A DNA stretch of 9,820 bases from Candidatus Bathyarchaeota archaeon (GCA_020344715.1 CP070828.1:484054-493873), one strand, 5' to 3'. Counted from the first letter of the stretch, positions 1 through 6,742 are shown. The notes: a model not told the origin generated them from the sequence alone. Program-made: numbers and translations.

Positions 1-1
1 A

Positions 2-526
2 GGTGATCTGATCCTCGTACAAGGAGGACTCAACTTCGCCGAACTCAATGCCGCACCCAAGGACGCTCCAACTCCGGGCGAAGTCATTGTCTACTACGAT
101 CCCCGATATGGCAAAGACCTGTATCACCTGATCGTCCACCGAGCTGCTGAAAAATTCCAGCATGAAAATGGAACTTGGTACTTCTACACGAAAGGGGACG
201 CTAGTTCGGGTTCAAGCTACGACCCGTGGAGCCCAATTCGACAAGATTTCATCGTTGGCAAGGTGATTGGCAAAGTGCAATGGTTGGGTCATATTCCGCT
301 GTATATGCATGAAAATCGAACCTTAGCCGCGTTGATAATCGTCCTATTGTTTGCATTTTTGATCATCACGGACTTCATTTTTCCCAAAAAGAAGAAAAAG
401 AAAACTGCAGGCGAAGAAGAAAAACTGCCCAACACCGCTCACACAGACGACCTACTGCGCGCGTCGTCTGGCTCACTTCTTAAGAGTATTCGTTCTTGCT
501 CAGAAAGAGACTTCAGCCTAAGCTAA
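2..526 (+). CDS. Signal peptidase I, archaeal/Sec11 type (S26B), C-terminal part; 5' end off-window
   Basis: Membrane protease that removes signal peptides from secreted proteins at the outer face of the cytoplasmic membrane. The frame is open from base 2 to a TAA, giving 174 visible residues. Visible residues 1-8 (GDLILVQG) and 27-32 (EVIVYY) are typical strands of the S26 fold. IVHR (46-47) supplies the histidine that replaces lysine in the archaeal/ER-type Ser-His enzymes. TKGD (63-66) and YD (73-74) fit the two conserved aspartates downstream of it. The catalytic serine lies upstream of the window. A hydrophobic segment at 107-127 is followed by six lysines (129-134), so the C-terminus has a membrane anchor with a cytoplasmic basic flank. 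The last 40 residues form a polar, low-complexity tail, longer than I would expect. The next gene, tbp, has its own promoter, so the two are probably not one operon. Confidence 0.82.
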   Translation, partial: GDLILVQGGLNFAELNAAPKDAPTPGEVIVYYDPRYGKDLYHLIVHRAAEKFQHENGTWYFYTKGDASSGSSYDPWSPIRQDFIVGKVIGKVQWLGHIPLYMHENRTLAALIIVLLFAFLIITDFIFPKKKKKKTAGEEEKLPNTAHTDDLLRASSGSLLKSIRSCSERDFSLS

Positions 527-529
527 GCC

Positions 530-538
530 TTATAAATA
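530..538 (+). promoter_or_regulatory. TATA box of tbp
   Basis: TTATAAATA lies directly behind the signal peptidase stop. At the usual archaeal spacing of about 26 bases, transcription would start near 560, giving a leader of about 30 bases. That leader contains the ribosome site AGAGGAG at 575-581, 7 bases before the ATG at 589. A second TATA-like stretch (CTTTATAAG, 568-576) lies downstream of that predicted start, and its own start would fall inside the gene. It is therefore unlikely to be the main promoter. Confidence 0.6.
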
Positions 539-588
539 CCCTTCAATAATGATTCGTAGAGCTCGAGCTTTATAAGAGGAGTATTTGT

Positions 589-1149
589 ATGCCGAAGGTA
601 AAGGCTACAATCCGAATTGAAAACGTTGTTGCTTCTGCAACGCTGAATCAGAGAGTGGACTTGAACGCTGTGGTGAAAGGTTATCCTGGCGTCGAATATC
701 GTCCAGAGCAGTTTCCAGGTTTAGTTTTCAGGTTGAAACGACCGAAAACCGCAACTCTGATTTTCAACTCTGGTAAGATGGTTTGCACAGGGGCAAAATC
801 GGAGAAAGAAGCTAGAAGAGCAGTGATGAAGGTCATTAAGGAACTCAAGAACGGTGGAATTATCATTGTCAGCAAGCCGGAGTTGAAGATACAGAACATC
901 GTTGCTTCGGCTAGCCTCGGGGGCATGATAGATCTAGAGAAATCAGCCTATTCTCTTGGAAAGACTATGTATGAACCCGAGCAGTTTCCGGGGCTTATCT
1001 ATCGTATGGCTGAGCCAAAAGTTGTGATTCTCCTTTTCGCAAGTGGAAAATTGGTATGCACTGGTGCTAAACATGAGGAGGACGTATACACCGCAGTTGA
1101 AAAGCTTCATGAAAGACTTGAGAAAGAGGAACTAATCTACTACGAATAG
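589..1149 (+). CDS. tbp: TATA-box-binding protein (TBP)
   Basis: General transcription factor that binds and bends the TATA box and recruits TFB and RNA polymerase. Its 186 residues match the usual archaeal length and consist almost entirely of two direct repeats, about 5-88 and 97-180, each forming half of the DNA-binding saddle. Each repeat carries the signatures EQFPGL (41-46 and 131-136) and SGK-V-TGAK (61-70 and 152-161). All four phenylalanines that wedge into the TATA box in known TBPs are present by alignment to the yeast protein: F42 and F59 in repeat 1, F133 and F150 in repeat 2. No acidic C-terminal tail is present beyond EELIYYE. The ATG at 589 is supported by AGAGGAG 7 bases upstream. 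This is a full-length, unremarkable TBP. Whether the organism has other TBP copies cannot be seen here. Confidence 0.97.
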   Translation: MPKVKATIRIENVVASATLNQRVDLNAVVKGYPGVEYRPEQFPGLVFRLKRPKTATLIFNSGKMVCTGAKSEKEARRAVMKVIKELKNGGIIIVSKPELKIQNIVASASLGGMIDLEKSAYSLGKTMYEPEQFPGLIYRMAEPKVVILLFASGKLVCTGAKHEEDVYTAVEKLHERLEKEELIYYE

Positions 1150-1294
1150 ATGTGTACAAACCTCCTGTTTCCAGTTTTCTAATCTTCAGACAATTCAGCT
1201 GTCACTTGCCCTCTACGACCAACGAGGTCTTGTTCTAGCTGTCAAATTAGATGAATATATGAACGTTGTTCTGGCTAAGAAAGACTTTTACTGA
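1150..1294 (+). pseudogene. Broken small reading frame between tbp and the helicase
   Basis: An ATG at 1150 follows the tbp stop with no gap (TAGATG) but reaches TAA after ten codons, at 1180-1182. Removing one T from the TTTT run at 1175-1178 joins it to the +1 frame. That frame then runs to a TGA at 1292-1294, which overlaps the helicase ATG as TGATG. The joined product would have 47 codons. Its second half reads like protein and ends with LDEYMNVVLAKKDFY. The pattern D-x-x-M-N-x-x-L recalls the Sm1 motif of LSm RNA-binding proteins, but the spacing before it is two residues too long and no Sm2 half follows. As given, the sequence cannot make this protein without a frameshift. It could be a decayed gene, an assembly error or coincidence. 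The tight fit at both ends is the main argument for it. Confidence 0.3.
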
Positions 1295-4212
1295 TGAGCT
1301 TTGCTGTATCTCTTGAATCTTGGTTGTCGAGGATGAAGGAAGATTCGAAAAATGTCTTCAGTCTACTCGTCAAGCCTATTCGGAGGCTTATTGAACAGAG
1401 AGGGTTCTCATCTCCAACGGAGCCTCAGGAGAAGGCAATACCTAAGATTTTGGAAGGAAAAAATGTTCTCCTTATCTCTCCAACTGCAACTGGAAAGACC
1501 GAGGCTGCCGTTCTGCCGGTTTTCAACATGCTTCTCTTGACGCCAGAGCGTCCTCCTGGAATCAAGATTCTATACATTACACCTCTTCGAGCTTTGAACC
1601 GAGACATGCTCGAGCGACTGCAATGGTGGTGCAACAACCTAGACATTAAGCTCTCTGTAAGACACGGCGATACCGAAACCAGGGAAAGAACAAGACAATC
1701 TCGCAGTCCCCCCGATATTCTCATAACCACACCTGAGACGTTGCAGGCCATAATTCCCGGTTGGATTTTACGCCAACACCTAAGGCACGTAAGATGGGTC
1801 ATTGTGGATGAAGTTCATGAGATGGCGGACAGCAAACGAGGCAGTCAACTCTCACTTGCCCTGGAAAGGTTGCGATGGATAACCGGCAAGGATTTTCAAA
1901 TCATAGGCTTGTCGGCAACCATTGGGAGCCCAGAGAAAGTTGCACAGTTTTCCGTGGGCAATGAACGTCCGATTGAAATTGTTAGAGTTCCAGTTGCTCG
2001 GTCGATGAAGCTCCGCGTTCTGTTTCCTCAGCCTTCACGTGAAGATGTGGAGCTCGCCTCGACGCTGTTTACTCATCCAGAGGTGGCTGCCAGAGTGCGC
2101 ATTATCCGCAAGTACATTGAGAAACAACGATCTGTGCTTCTGTTCACCAATACACGTGCCATTTCAGAGGTTCTCGCTAGCCGATTCAAGATTTGGGACA
2201 TCGACTTCCCAGTCTCCATACATCACGGCTCTCTGGCAAAACCTTCGCGGATAGCTGCTGAAAAGGGATTGAAAGAAGGAGAACTGAAAGGTCTTGTCTG
2301 CACGAGTTCGCTAGAGCTAGGCATCGATGTTGGACGAATAGATATGGTTATTCAATATATGAGCCCTCGGCAAGTAACACGGCTCATCCAACGCGTGGGA
2401 AGAAGCGGACACAGAGTTGGCCGCATGGCCCTTGGGCTCATTATCACAATGGATTCCGATGATACGCTTGAAGCCATGGCGGTTGCTCGCCGAGCCTATA
2501 AAGAGGAACTCGAACCCGTAGCTATTCCTGAGAAGCCGTATGATGCTTTAGCTCATCAGATAATAGGCTTGTTAATCAGAAAGAAACGCTGGTATTTCTA
2601 CGAAATCTATGACCTGTTCAAGAAAGCATATCCCTATGCCAATCTCGCTTTGGAGGATGTGCAAAAGGTTTTGACCTACATGCACTCACGGTTTCCGCGT
2701 CTAGCATGGGTCTCCTTCGAAGACATGATCGCCCTAAAACCTCGCCGCACCAAGGCACTCTACGAATACTATTTTGGAAACCTGTCCATGATTCCAGATC
2801 AGAAGCAATACTTGGTTGTAGATCAAGCTTCAGATGTCGCAGTTGGTGTGCTCGATGAAGCGTTTATGGCGGAGCATGGAAAGCCAGGAGTTAAGTTCAT
2901 AATTCGAGGAAGCCCGTGGAAAATCGTCAACGTGTATGCTGACAAAGTCTACGTCAAAGCCGTAGATGACCCTACAGGGGCCATACCAAGTTGGATCGGT
3001 GAGGAGATTCCTGTTCCGTTCAAGGTGGCGCAGGAGGTTGGAGCCATACGCGGGTTTGTTGAGAAACAACATCGAAAGGGAAGAAAACCTGAGCAGATGG
3101 CTGAGCAGCTATCCGAAAGGTATCCGGCGGATAAGGACACGATAGCTCGGGCGTTGAAGGAAACTGTTGAACATGTTCAGCTTGGTCTCATGGTTCCCAC
3201 TGACAAGCGCGTGGTGCTTGAGAACTGGGAAGACTTGGTGATTATTCATTCGAATTTCGGCTCTCTGACTAATCGGGCTCTCGCTCAGCTACTTGGTCAT
3301 TTGTTAACAGAGAATACGGGCTACACTGTCGTTGTTCAGCATGACCCTTATCGCATCTTTGTCCAAACAATGGACGTGGCCACGTTTACCAGTGTAGTCA
3401 ATTTGTTTGATGAACTTAAGAAAATGGATGAAGCAACCGTTCGAAGCATGCTAACACGGGCGGTTGTGAGAACGGGCCTGTTCAAGCGGAGAATGATTCA
3501 CGTTGCTCGAAGATTTGGGGCACTCAAAAAGTGGGTTGACTTCAGCACGGTAAGTCTAGGGAGTCTAATGAAAAGCTTTGAAGGCACAGCCATTTATGAT
3601 GAAGCACTCAAGGAGGTTTTCATGAAAGATTTGGACCTTCAACGTCTTTTGTACGTTCTTGACCAGCTACGCAAGGGCAAAATTGAAGTTGTAGGACTGG
3701 AACCCCAAAGTGAAGCTACACCGGTTGCTCTGGTCGGTATCGAACGAGTCAGCATGAAGACTGACTTGATTCCGCCTGAAAAGATGAAACTTATCCTAGT
3801 GAAGTCAGCCAGGGTGCGTTTGCTCAACGAAGTTCGCGCCTTCATATGCACCCGCTGCTGGGACTATCTCGAAATGATTTGCATCAAAGATCTGCCTGAC
3901 AAGCCAATGTGTCCGAAATGTGGATCTTTCAACCTAGCCGTGCTCCGCAGAGAAGAGGAGCAGCTACGTATGCTCGTTGAGAAGAAAGGTGAGAAGCTGA
4001 CGGCAAGTGAGCAAAGTTGGCGAAAACAAGCTGTTAGAACGGCCGAGCTTCTGGCAAGTTATGGCAAGCCGGCGGCTGTGGCTCTGGCTGGGCGGAAACT
4101 CAGAGTATCAGATGTCGAAAAGCTGTTCTTGCAGGAAAAGAAACTGACGGATCGATTTTTCGAGCTGATAATTGAAGCTGAAAGGAATGCGTTGAAAAGA
4201 CGATTTTGGTGA
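1294..4212 (+). CDS. Lhr-family superfamily 2 DNA/RNA helicase with C-terminal four-cysteine zinc motif
   Basis: ATP-dependent helicase of the Lhr group, which acts on DNA repair intermediates or structured RNA. All core motifs are visible: Walker A SPTATGKT (62-69), TPLRAL (96-101), DEVH box (172-175), SAT (207-209), motif V TSSLELGIDVG (337-347) and motif VI QRVGRSGHR (366-374). The GRSGH form of motif VI is characteristic of Lhr proteins. Residues about 400-830 fit the winged-helix and long C-terminal region of the family. C852-x2-C855 and C873-x2-C876 form a probable zinc ribbon, followed by a charged helical tail. At 972 residues the protein is slightly longer than typical archaeal Lhr proteins. 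The ATG at 1294 has no clear Shine-Dalgarno but overlaps an upstream stop (TGATG), which suggests coupled translation; the next Met is residue 14. A weak TATA-like stretch lies at 1253-1263. Assignment to aLhr1 or aLhr2 is not settled by eye. Confidence 0.93.
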   Translation: MSFAVSLESWLSRMKEDSKNVFSLLVKPIRRLIEQRGFSSPTEPQEKAIPKILEGKNVLLISPTATGKTEAAVLPVFNMLLLTPERPPGIKILYITPLRALNRDMLERLQWWCNNLDIKLSVRHGDTETRERTRQSRSPPDILITTPETLQAIIPGWILRQHLRHVRWVIVDEVHEMADSKRGSQLSLALERLRWITGKDFQIIGLSATIGSPEKVAQFSVGNERPIEIVRVPVARSMKLRVLFPQPSREDVELASTLFTHPEVAARVRIIRKYIEKQRSVLLFTNTRAISEVLASRFKIWDIDFPVSIHHGSLAKPSRIAAEKGLKEGELKGLVCTSSLELGIDVGRIDMVIQYMSPRQVTRLIQRVGRSGHRVGRMALGLIITMDSDDTLEAMAVARRAYKEELEPVAIPEKPYDALAHQIIGLLIRKKRWYFYEIYDLFKKAYPYANLALEDVQKVLTYMHSRFPRLAWVSFEDMIALKPRRTKALYEYYFGNLSMIPDQKQYLVVDQASDVAVGVLDEAFMAEHGKPGVKFIIRGSPWKIVNVYADKVYVKAVDDPTGAIPSWIGEEIPVPFKVAQEVGAIRGFVEKQHRKGRKPEQMAEQLSERYPADKDTIARALKETVEHVQLGLMVPTDKRVVLENWEDLVIIHSNFGSLTNRALAQLLGHLLTENTGYTVVVQHDPYRIFVQTMDVATFTSVVNLFDELKKMDEATVRSMLTRAVVRTGLFKRRMIHVARRFGALKKWVDFSTVSLGSLMKSFEGTAIYDEALKEVFMKDLDLQRLLYVLDQLRKGKIEVVGLEPQSEATPVALVGIERVSMKTDLIPPEKMKLILVKSARVRLLNEVRAFICTRCWDYLEMICIKDLPDKPMCPKCGSFNLAVLRREEEQLRMLVEKKGEKLTASEQSWRKQAVRTAELLASYGKPAAVALAGRKLRVSDVEKLFLQEKKLTDRFFELIIEAERNALKRRFW

Positions 4213-4230
4213 CGAAGCTATCCATTCAGC

Positions 4231-4281
4231 GTCTTTTCTCGTTGCAGGATTACTAGTTCCGAAAGGACAGATTCTTTTTCC
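4231..4281 (+). terminator. Possible T-rich terminator after the helicase
   Basis: Two pyrimidine-rich tracts, GTCTTTTCTC (4231-4240) and ATTCTTTTTCC (4271-4281), follow the helicase stop. Archaeal polymerases can terminate at T tracts without a hairpin. The runs are only four and five T long, so this is a weak call. Confidence 0.25.
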
Positions 4282-4491
4282 TCGCTGGTCCTGAAGTGAG
4301 TTTTGGAAATTTGTAGGCTTGTCAGAGTGGTCTTACGCATTTGCCATCCGATTCTGAGTTATCATTATTGCATTGCATTGAATTCTGCCTTTTCAGAAGC
4401 AATCGATGCGACGGATGTAGGTATTAAAACGTAGGTTTCAGCCGTTGACGCGTTCAGGATGAATCAGTAGTCGTGACGTAGAATTCCAAAA

Positions 4492-4500
4492 CTATAAAAG
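4492..4500 (+). promoter_or_regulatory. TATA box of the ten-cysteine protein gene
   Basis: CTATAAAAG is a good archaeal TATA element. Initiation about 26 bases downstream (near 4520) would put the strong ribosome site at 4528-4535 within a short leader. Promoter, ribosome site and reading frame line up, which supports the gene being real. Confidence 0.6.
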
Positions 4501-4527
4501 CATTGGAACAACAGTAATTTTTCTCTG

Positions 4528-4535
4528 AAGGAGGT
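4528..4535 (+). promoter_or_regulatory. Strong Shine-Dalgarno AAGGAGGT before the ten-cysteine gene
   Basis: AAGGAGGT is fully complementary to the usual 16S 3' end and is the strongest ribosome site in the window. No ATG follows in the correct frame. The first TTG (4551) is 15 bases away, rather far, while an ATT codon at 4545 sits at the ideal 9 bases. An in-frame TAA at 4515-4517 rules out a longer protein. The true start is therefore TTG at 4551 or 4557, or the rare ATT at 4545. Confidence 0.6.
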
Positions 4536-4550
4536 TGCACGGAAATTAGC

Positions 4551-4880
4551 TTGGAGTTGAGCCGCCAAAAACTACGAGAACAGACACTAGGCCGGTTCAA
4601 GTACCTCAAGACATGCGTCCTAGCTAGAGAACTATGTCTGCTAGTGCGGACTAACCGGGTGGCTTTCAACGCTAAAGATGCTCATGACTGCTGTGCCTTC
4701 ATTTCTCACCTCTGTGCGGAAGCCGGCTGCAAAGAACAAAGCGACCTTTGCGGAAAGGCATCAGAAGCCATCTTGCATAGTGAGGAAGAATATCTAGATA
4801 TCTGTGCGCAAAGCTGCACGAAATGCGGGGAAGCGAGAAGACCGCAACAACCAAAGAAGAATACCCAGTATGTTGCCTAA
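4551..4880 (+). CDS. Small cysteine-rich, probably helical metal-binding protein
   Basis: Function unknown. The 109-residue product has ten cysteines (22, 29, 47, 48, 55, 60, 67, 85, 89, 92) and a few histidines (45, 53, 76) in mostly helical sequence, with no signal peptide or membrane segment. The spacing C85-x3-C89-x2-C92 in CAQSCTKCGEA and the earlier helix DCCAFISHLCAEAGC resemble the four-helix-bundle, copper-binding DUF326 proteins, whose helices repeat C-x3-C-x2-C. The match is partial: DUF326 proteins usually carry more cysteines per helix. The last 15 residues are polar and probably disordered. A TATA box and an excellent Shine-Dalgarno support expression as an independent unit. The methyltransferase follows 116 bases later. 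Candidate roles are copper or other thiophilic-metal buffering, or a redox protein; both are inference from composition. Confidence 0.65.
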   Translation: MELSRQKLREQTLGRFKYLKTCVLARELCLLVRTNRVAFNAKDAHDCCAFISHLCAEAGCKEQSDLCGKASEAILHSEEEYLDICAQSCTKCGEARRPQQPKKNTQYVA

Positions 4881-4996
4881 CAGCTTTCACCCTAGCAACC
4901 TATTGTGATCATCTGAATTTCCGTTTATTGTCTTCGAAAAAGAAATAAGCCTCTAGAGAAACAATACAGCATCACAAACTTGATGGGAGAAAACGC

Positions 4997-5476
4997 TTGT
5001 TCATTGCCCCATTCGTTGCAACACCGCTTACAGTCGTCCGCCGCATGCTTACGTTAGCTGAGATAAAACCTGGCGAGATCGTGTATGATCTTGGTTGCGG
5101 CGACGGACGCGTGGTCATCATGGCTGCGCAGAAATTTGGGGCCAGAGCAGTTGGCGTGGAAATGCGAGAAGACCTTGTCAAGCAAGCGCTGGGAAAGATT
5201 TCTGAACTCGGTTTAGATGGCAAAGCTAAGATTGTGCACAGTGACATGTTCAAAGTAGATCTGACCCAAGCAGACGTGGTTACGTTATACCTAACAACTA
5301 GCGCCAATGACAAGGTGAAGCCCAAGTTGGAATCCGAACTGAGGCTCGGAGCCAGAATAATATCACACGACTATGAAATCCTCAACTGGCGGCCTCAGAC
5401 AATAGATAACTTCTGCGAAAACCCAAGGCTCGGCTACCCATCGCACACCATATACGTCTATCGTAAGGCATATTGA
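4997..5476 (+). CDS. Class I SAM-dependent methyltransferase, aKMT/Dot1-like archaeal lysine methyltransferase
   Basis: Single-domain Rossmann methyltransferase of 159 residues. Motif I DLGCGDGR (31-38) binds S-adenosylmethionine. VGVE (52-55) carries the acidic residue that holds the ribose, and HSDMF (81-85) is the next acidic loop. The N-terminal PFVATPLTVVRRML, the segment VVTLYLTTSANDKVKPKLE (94-112) and ISHDYEILNW (122-131) recall the archaeal Dot1-like protein lysine methyltransferase aKMT of Sulfolobus. As I remember it, that enzyme has the same length and layout and methylates chromatin proteins such as Cren7. The substrate here is unknown. The start is TTG at 4997: GGGAG (4985-4989) lies 7 bases upstream, and no ATG or GTG is available before the in-frame TAA at 4946. 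An AAATAAG stretch near 4943 may be the TATA element. A small-molecule or other protein methyltransferase is the main alternative. Confidence 0.8.
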   Translation: MFIAPFVATPLTVVRRMLTLAEIKPGEIVYDLGCGDGRVVIMAAQKFGARAVGVEMREDLVKQALGKISELGLDGKAKIVHSDMFKVDLTQADVVTLYLTTSANDKVKPKLESELRLGARIISHDYEILNWRPQTIDNFCENPRLGYPSHTIYVYRKAY

Positions 5477-5571
5477 GCCTGATGTAGGGGCTGTTTTCGC
5501 TTTCGGAAGATTTGTTCGTCATCAACGCAGGACCCGCAGAGAATCTCTTCGTTGACCTTCTCAGCAAGAAA

Positions 5572-5579
5572 CTTATAAG
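5572..5579 (+). promoter_or_regulatory. Palindromic TATA element CTTATAAG before the cysteine-cluster gene
   Basis: CTTATAAG lies only a few bases before the ATG at 5582. Initiation about 26 bases downstream would fall near 5600, after that ATG and about 10 bases before the Met codon at 5612. If the element is real, translation starts at 5612. Confidence 0.45.
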
Positions 5580-5581
5580 CA

Positions 5582-6133
5582 ATGTTTCATTCAAGAATCT
5601 CTGATCGACATATGCTGCCAGTTCCGTGGAGATACGTCAGTTCCTGGCACTGTAGCACTTGTGGGCTTTGTTGCAGAGGATATAATGTGGTTCTCAACTT
5701 CGCAGAATGGATGAAAGTTGTGAAAAATTTCGGCGTAGGCTACACTTCACCTGGCATAAGCAAGTTCTATTTGAAACACAAAAACGACGGTTCATGTGCA
5801 TTTCTTCATAACTATCAGGGCAGAGGGTTCTGCCACTTGCAGCACATGAAACCCCGAGCTTGCAAGCTTTGGCCTTTCAAAATTCTGCCTCGACCTAAAT
5901 ATGGAAGAGCGAATGAAGCTGTTTACAATTTCGCAGGGAAACCGTTCTTCATCTACGTAGATCCTGCTTGCCGGGGCTTGACTTGGGGCCGGCCGACCAA
6001 GAGCTTCTTGGATACGACTTTGACTGAATTCCTCAGCCTCGCGTTGGGTTTTCGGGAAAAGCAGGTCTATTCTACATCTCGACCGTTCTACTATCCTCAG
6101 TATTTGCGATCCGAAAGAGATCAGGTGTACTGA
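5582..6133 (+). CDS. YkgJ-family cysteine-cluster protein (putative zinc/iron-chelating domain)
   Basis: Soluble protein of up to 183 residues with the CxxCxxCC cluster that defines the YkgJ family (C24, C27, C30, C31 in WHCSTCGLCCRGY). Further conserved-type cysteines follow at C72, C84, C94 (PRACKLWPF) and C130 (DPACRG). The pattern of cluster, then C-x-F, C-H-L-x-x-x-K-P-R-A-C-x-x-W-P-F, is standard for this family, which is thought to bind zinc or an iron-sulfur cluster; no reaction is established for it. Coordinates give the longest form. Met11 (5612) is my preferred start, because the TATA element just upstream would place the transcript start after the first ATG, and VPWRYVSSWHC directly precedes the cluster. 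Neither start has a Shine-Dalgarno, so the message is probably near-leaderless. The gene converges on the winged-helix gene, with 168 bases between them in which I see nothing definite. Confidence 0.82.
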   Translation: MFHSRISDRHMLPVPWRYVSSWHCSTCGLCCRGYNVVLNFAEWMKVVKNFGVGYTSPGISKFYLKHKNDGSCAFLHNYQGRGFCHLQHMKPRACKLWPFKILPRPKYGRANEAVYNFAGKPFFIYVDPACRGLTWGRPTKSFLDTTLTEFLSLALGFREKQVYSTSRPFYYPQYLRSERDQVY

Positions 6134-6301
6134 ATCCTCAAGAAGAGCTGCTGCGAAAAGTGGTCACCTTCCCACATTGTTGGCTGAAGGTCGGAAATAT
6201 GGCAACACTCGCGTGTACACAGCAAGCAAGACTAGAATCTGGCAGCTAGCTCACCAACTGCCCAGCCTCAAAAAAGATTGAAAGGTGAGATTTGACTAGG
6301 G

Positions 6302-6547
6302 CTAGATGAACTCTCTTCTAATGTACCCTGCCATGATGTTGAAAGTTATTACGCCGTTCACTGAACGTTTCTGAATTCCCGTCAGTTCACTAATTTCGCG
6401 AATCGACAGAGGCTTCTTAGACCGATATAGCATCCGAAAGATTCTTTCTGTATAGCCTTTGTAGCTGGGAGTCTCCTGCAGATAGAACTCATCATTGGCA
6501 CATCTTCTCGATCCATCTTTAGTCAAGGCGTACTTATACCTTAACAT
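6302..6547 (-). CDS. Small winged-helix DNA-binding protein
   Basis: An 81-residue protein. Residues 33-80 fit a winged helix-turn-helix: helix 1 TERIFRMLYRS, then PLSIREISELTGIQKRSVNGVITFNI with the turn at L-T-G (55-57) and a basic recognition helix, then GYIRREF as the start of the wing. It is most likely a local transcription regulator; target and signal are unknown. The N-terminal 30 residues are polar and contain one cysteine (16). The ATG is well supported: GAGGGGGAG lies 8 bases upstream and a TATA element 44 bases upstream. The gene points away from the thioredoxin side, so it could control the region at 6600-7450 from the shared intergenic segment, but that is inference from position only. 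Confidence 0.72.
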   Translation of the reverse strand: MLRYKYALTKDGSRRCANDEFYLQETPSYKGYTERIFRMLYRSKKPLSIREISELTGIQKRSVNGVITFNIMAGYIRREFI

Positions 6548-6555
6548 GGAGTCGT

Positions 6556-6564
6556 CTCCCCCTC
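6556..6564 (-). promoter_or_regulatory. Shine-Dalgarno of the winged-helix gene
   Basis: On the minus strand this reads GAGGGGGAG, ending 8 bases before the ATG at 6547. It fixes the start of the small gene, which would otherwise be doubtful at this length. Confidence 0.55.
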
Positions 6565-6589
6565 ACATGATAATTCTAGTAAACATAGG

Positions 6590-6600
6590 TATATAAAAAT
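6590..6600 (-). promoter_or_regulatory. TATA element, TATATAAAAAT on plus / ATTTTTATATA on minus
   Basis: On the minus strand the element predicts a transcript start near 6569, with a leader of about 20 bases that contains the ribosome site of the winged-helix gene. The same AT block reads TATATAAAA on the plus strand and could also drive transcription rightward from about 6620, toward the broken frame and thioredoxin. Direction cannot be settled without the TFB-recognition flank being tested. Confidence 0.5.
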
Positions 6601-6742
6601 TGCCAAGGACATCTATGGAAGAATGTTACAGTTGCTTGTGGCAACTCGCGACTGTTCGAAAACCGTTTATGCCATTGACTGGCGATATCCCCCGCAAAAC
6701 TCCCCTTTTTCTATCAGGAACTTGACGCAACTGAACTGACGT

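Larger units (their letters stand above)
4213..4550. other. 338-base gap between helicase and cysteine-rich gene
   Basis: I see no tRNA, CRISPR or mobile element here. Apart from the T tracts near its start, it holds a short tandem of ATTGC units (about 4367-4380). At its downstream end are the promoter and ribosome site of the next gene. The frame that continues past the helicase TGA stays open for 27 codons, to 4294-4296. I could not tie that stretch to a known family. Confidence 0.4.

Noticed and set aside
4213..4296. Open frame continuing 27 codons past the helicase stop, reading VAGLLVPKGQILFPRWS.
   Set aside because: It has no start of its own. Readthrough or recoding of the TGA has no supporting signal, and the helicase already ends naturally after its zinc motif and tail.
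4454..4890. Minus-strand frames opposite the ten-cysteine gene (4454-4669 and 4699-4890).
   Set aside because: They lack promoters and ribosome sites and show no recognisable motif. The plus-strand gene has both signals.
5382..5594. Minus-strand 70-codon frame over the methyltransferase end.
   Set aside because: It overlaps a well-supported gene and its product shows no domain-like features.
5488..5604. Open frame LFSLSEDLFVINAGPAENLF... overlapping the start of the cysteine-cluster gene.
   Set aside because: Only a TTG start at 5512 without a ribosome site, 30 codons, and the promoter of the next gene lies inside it.
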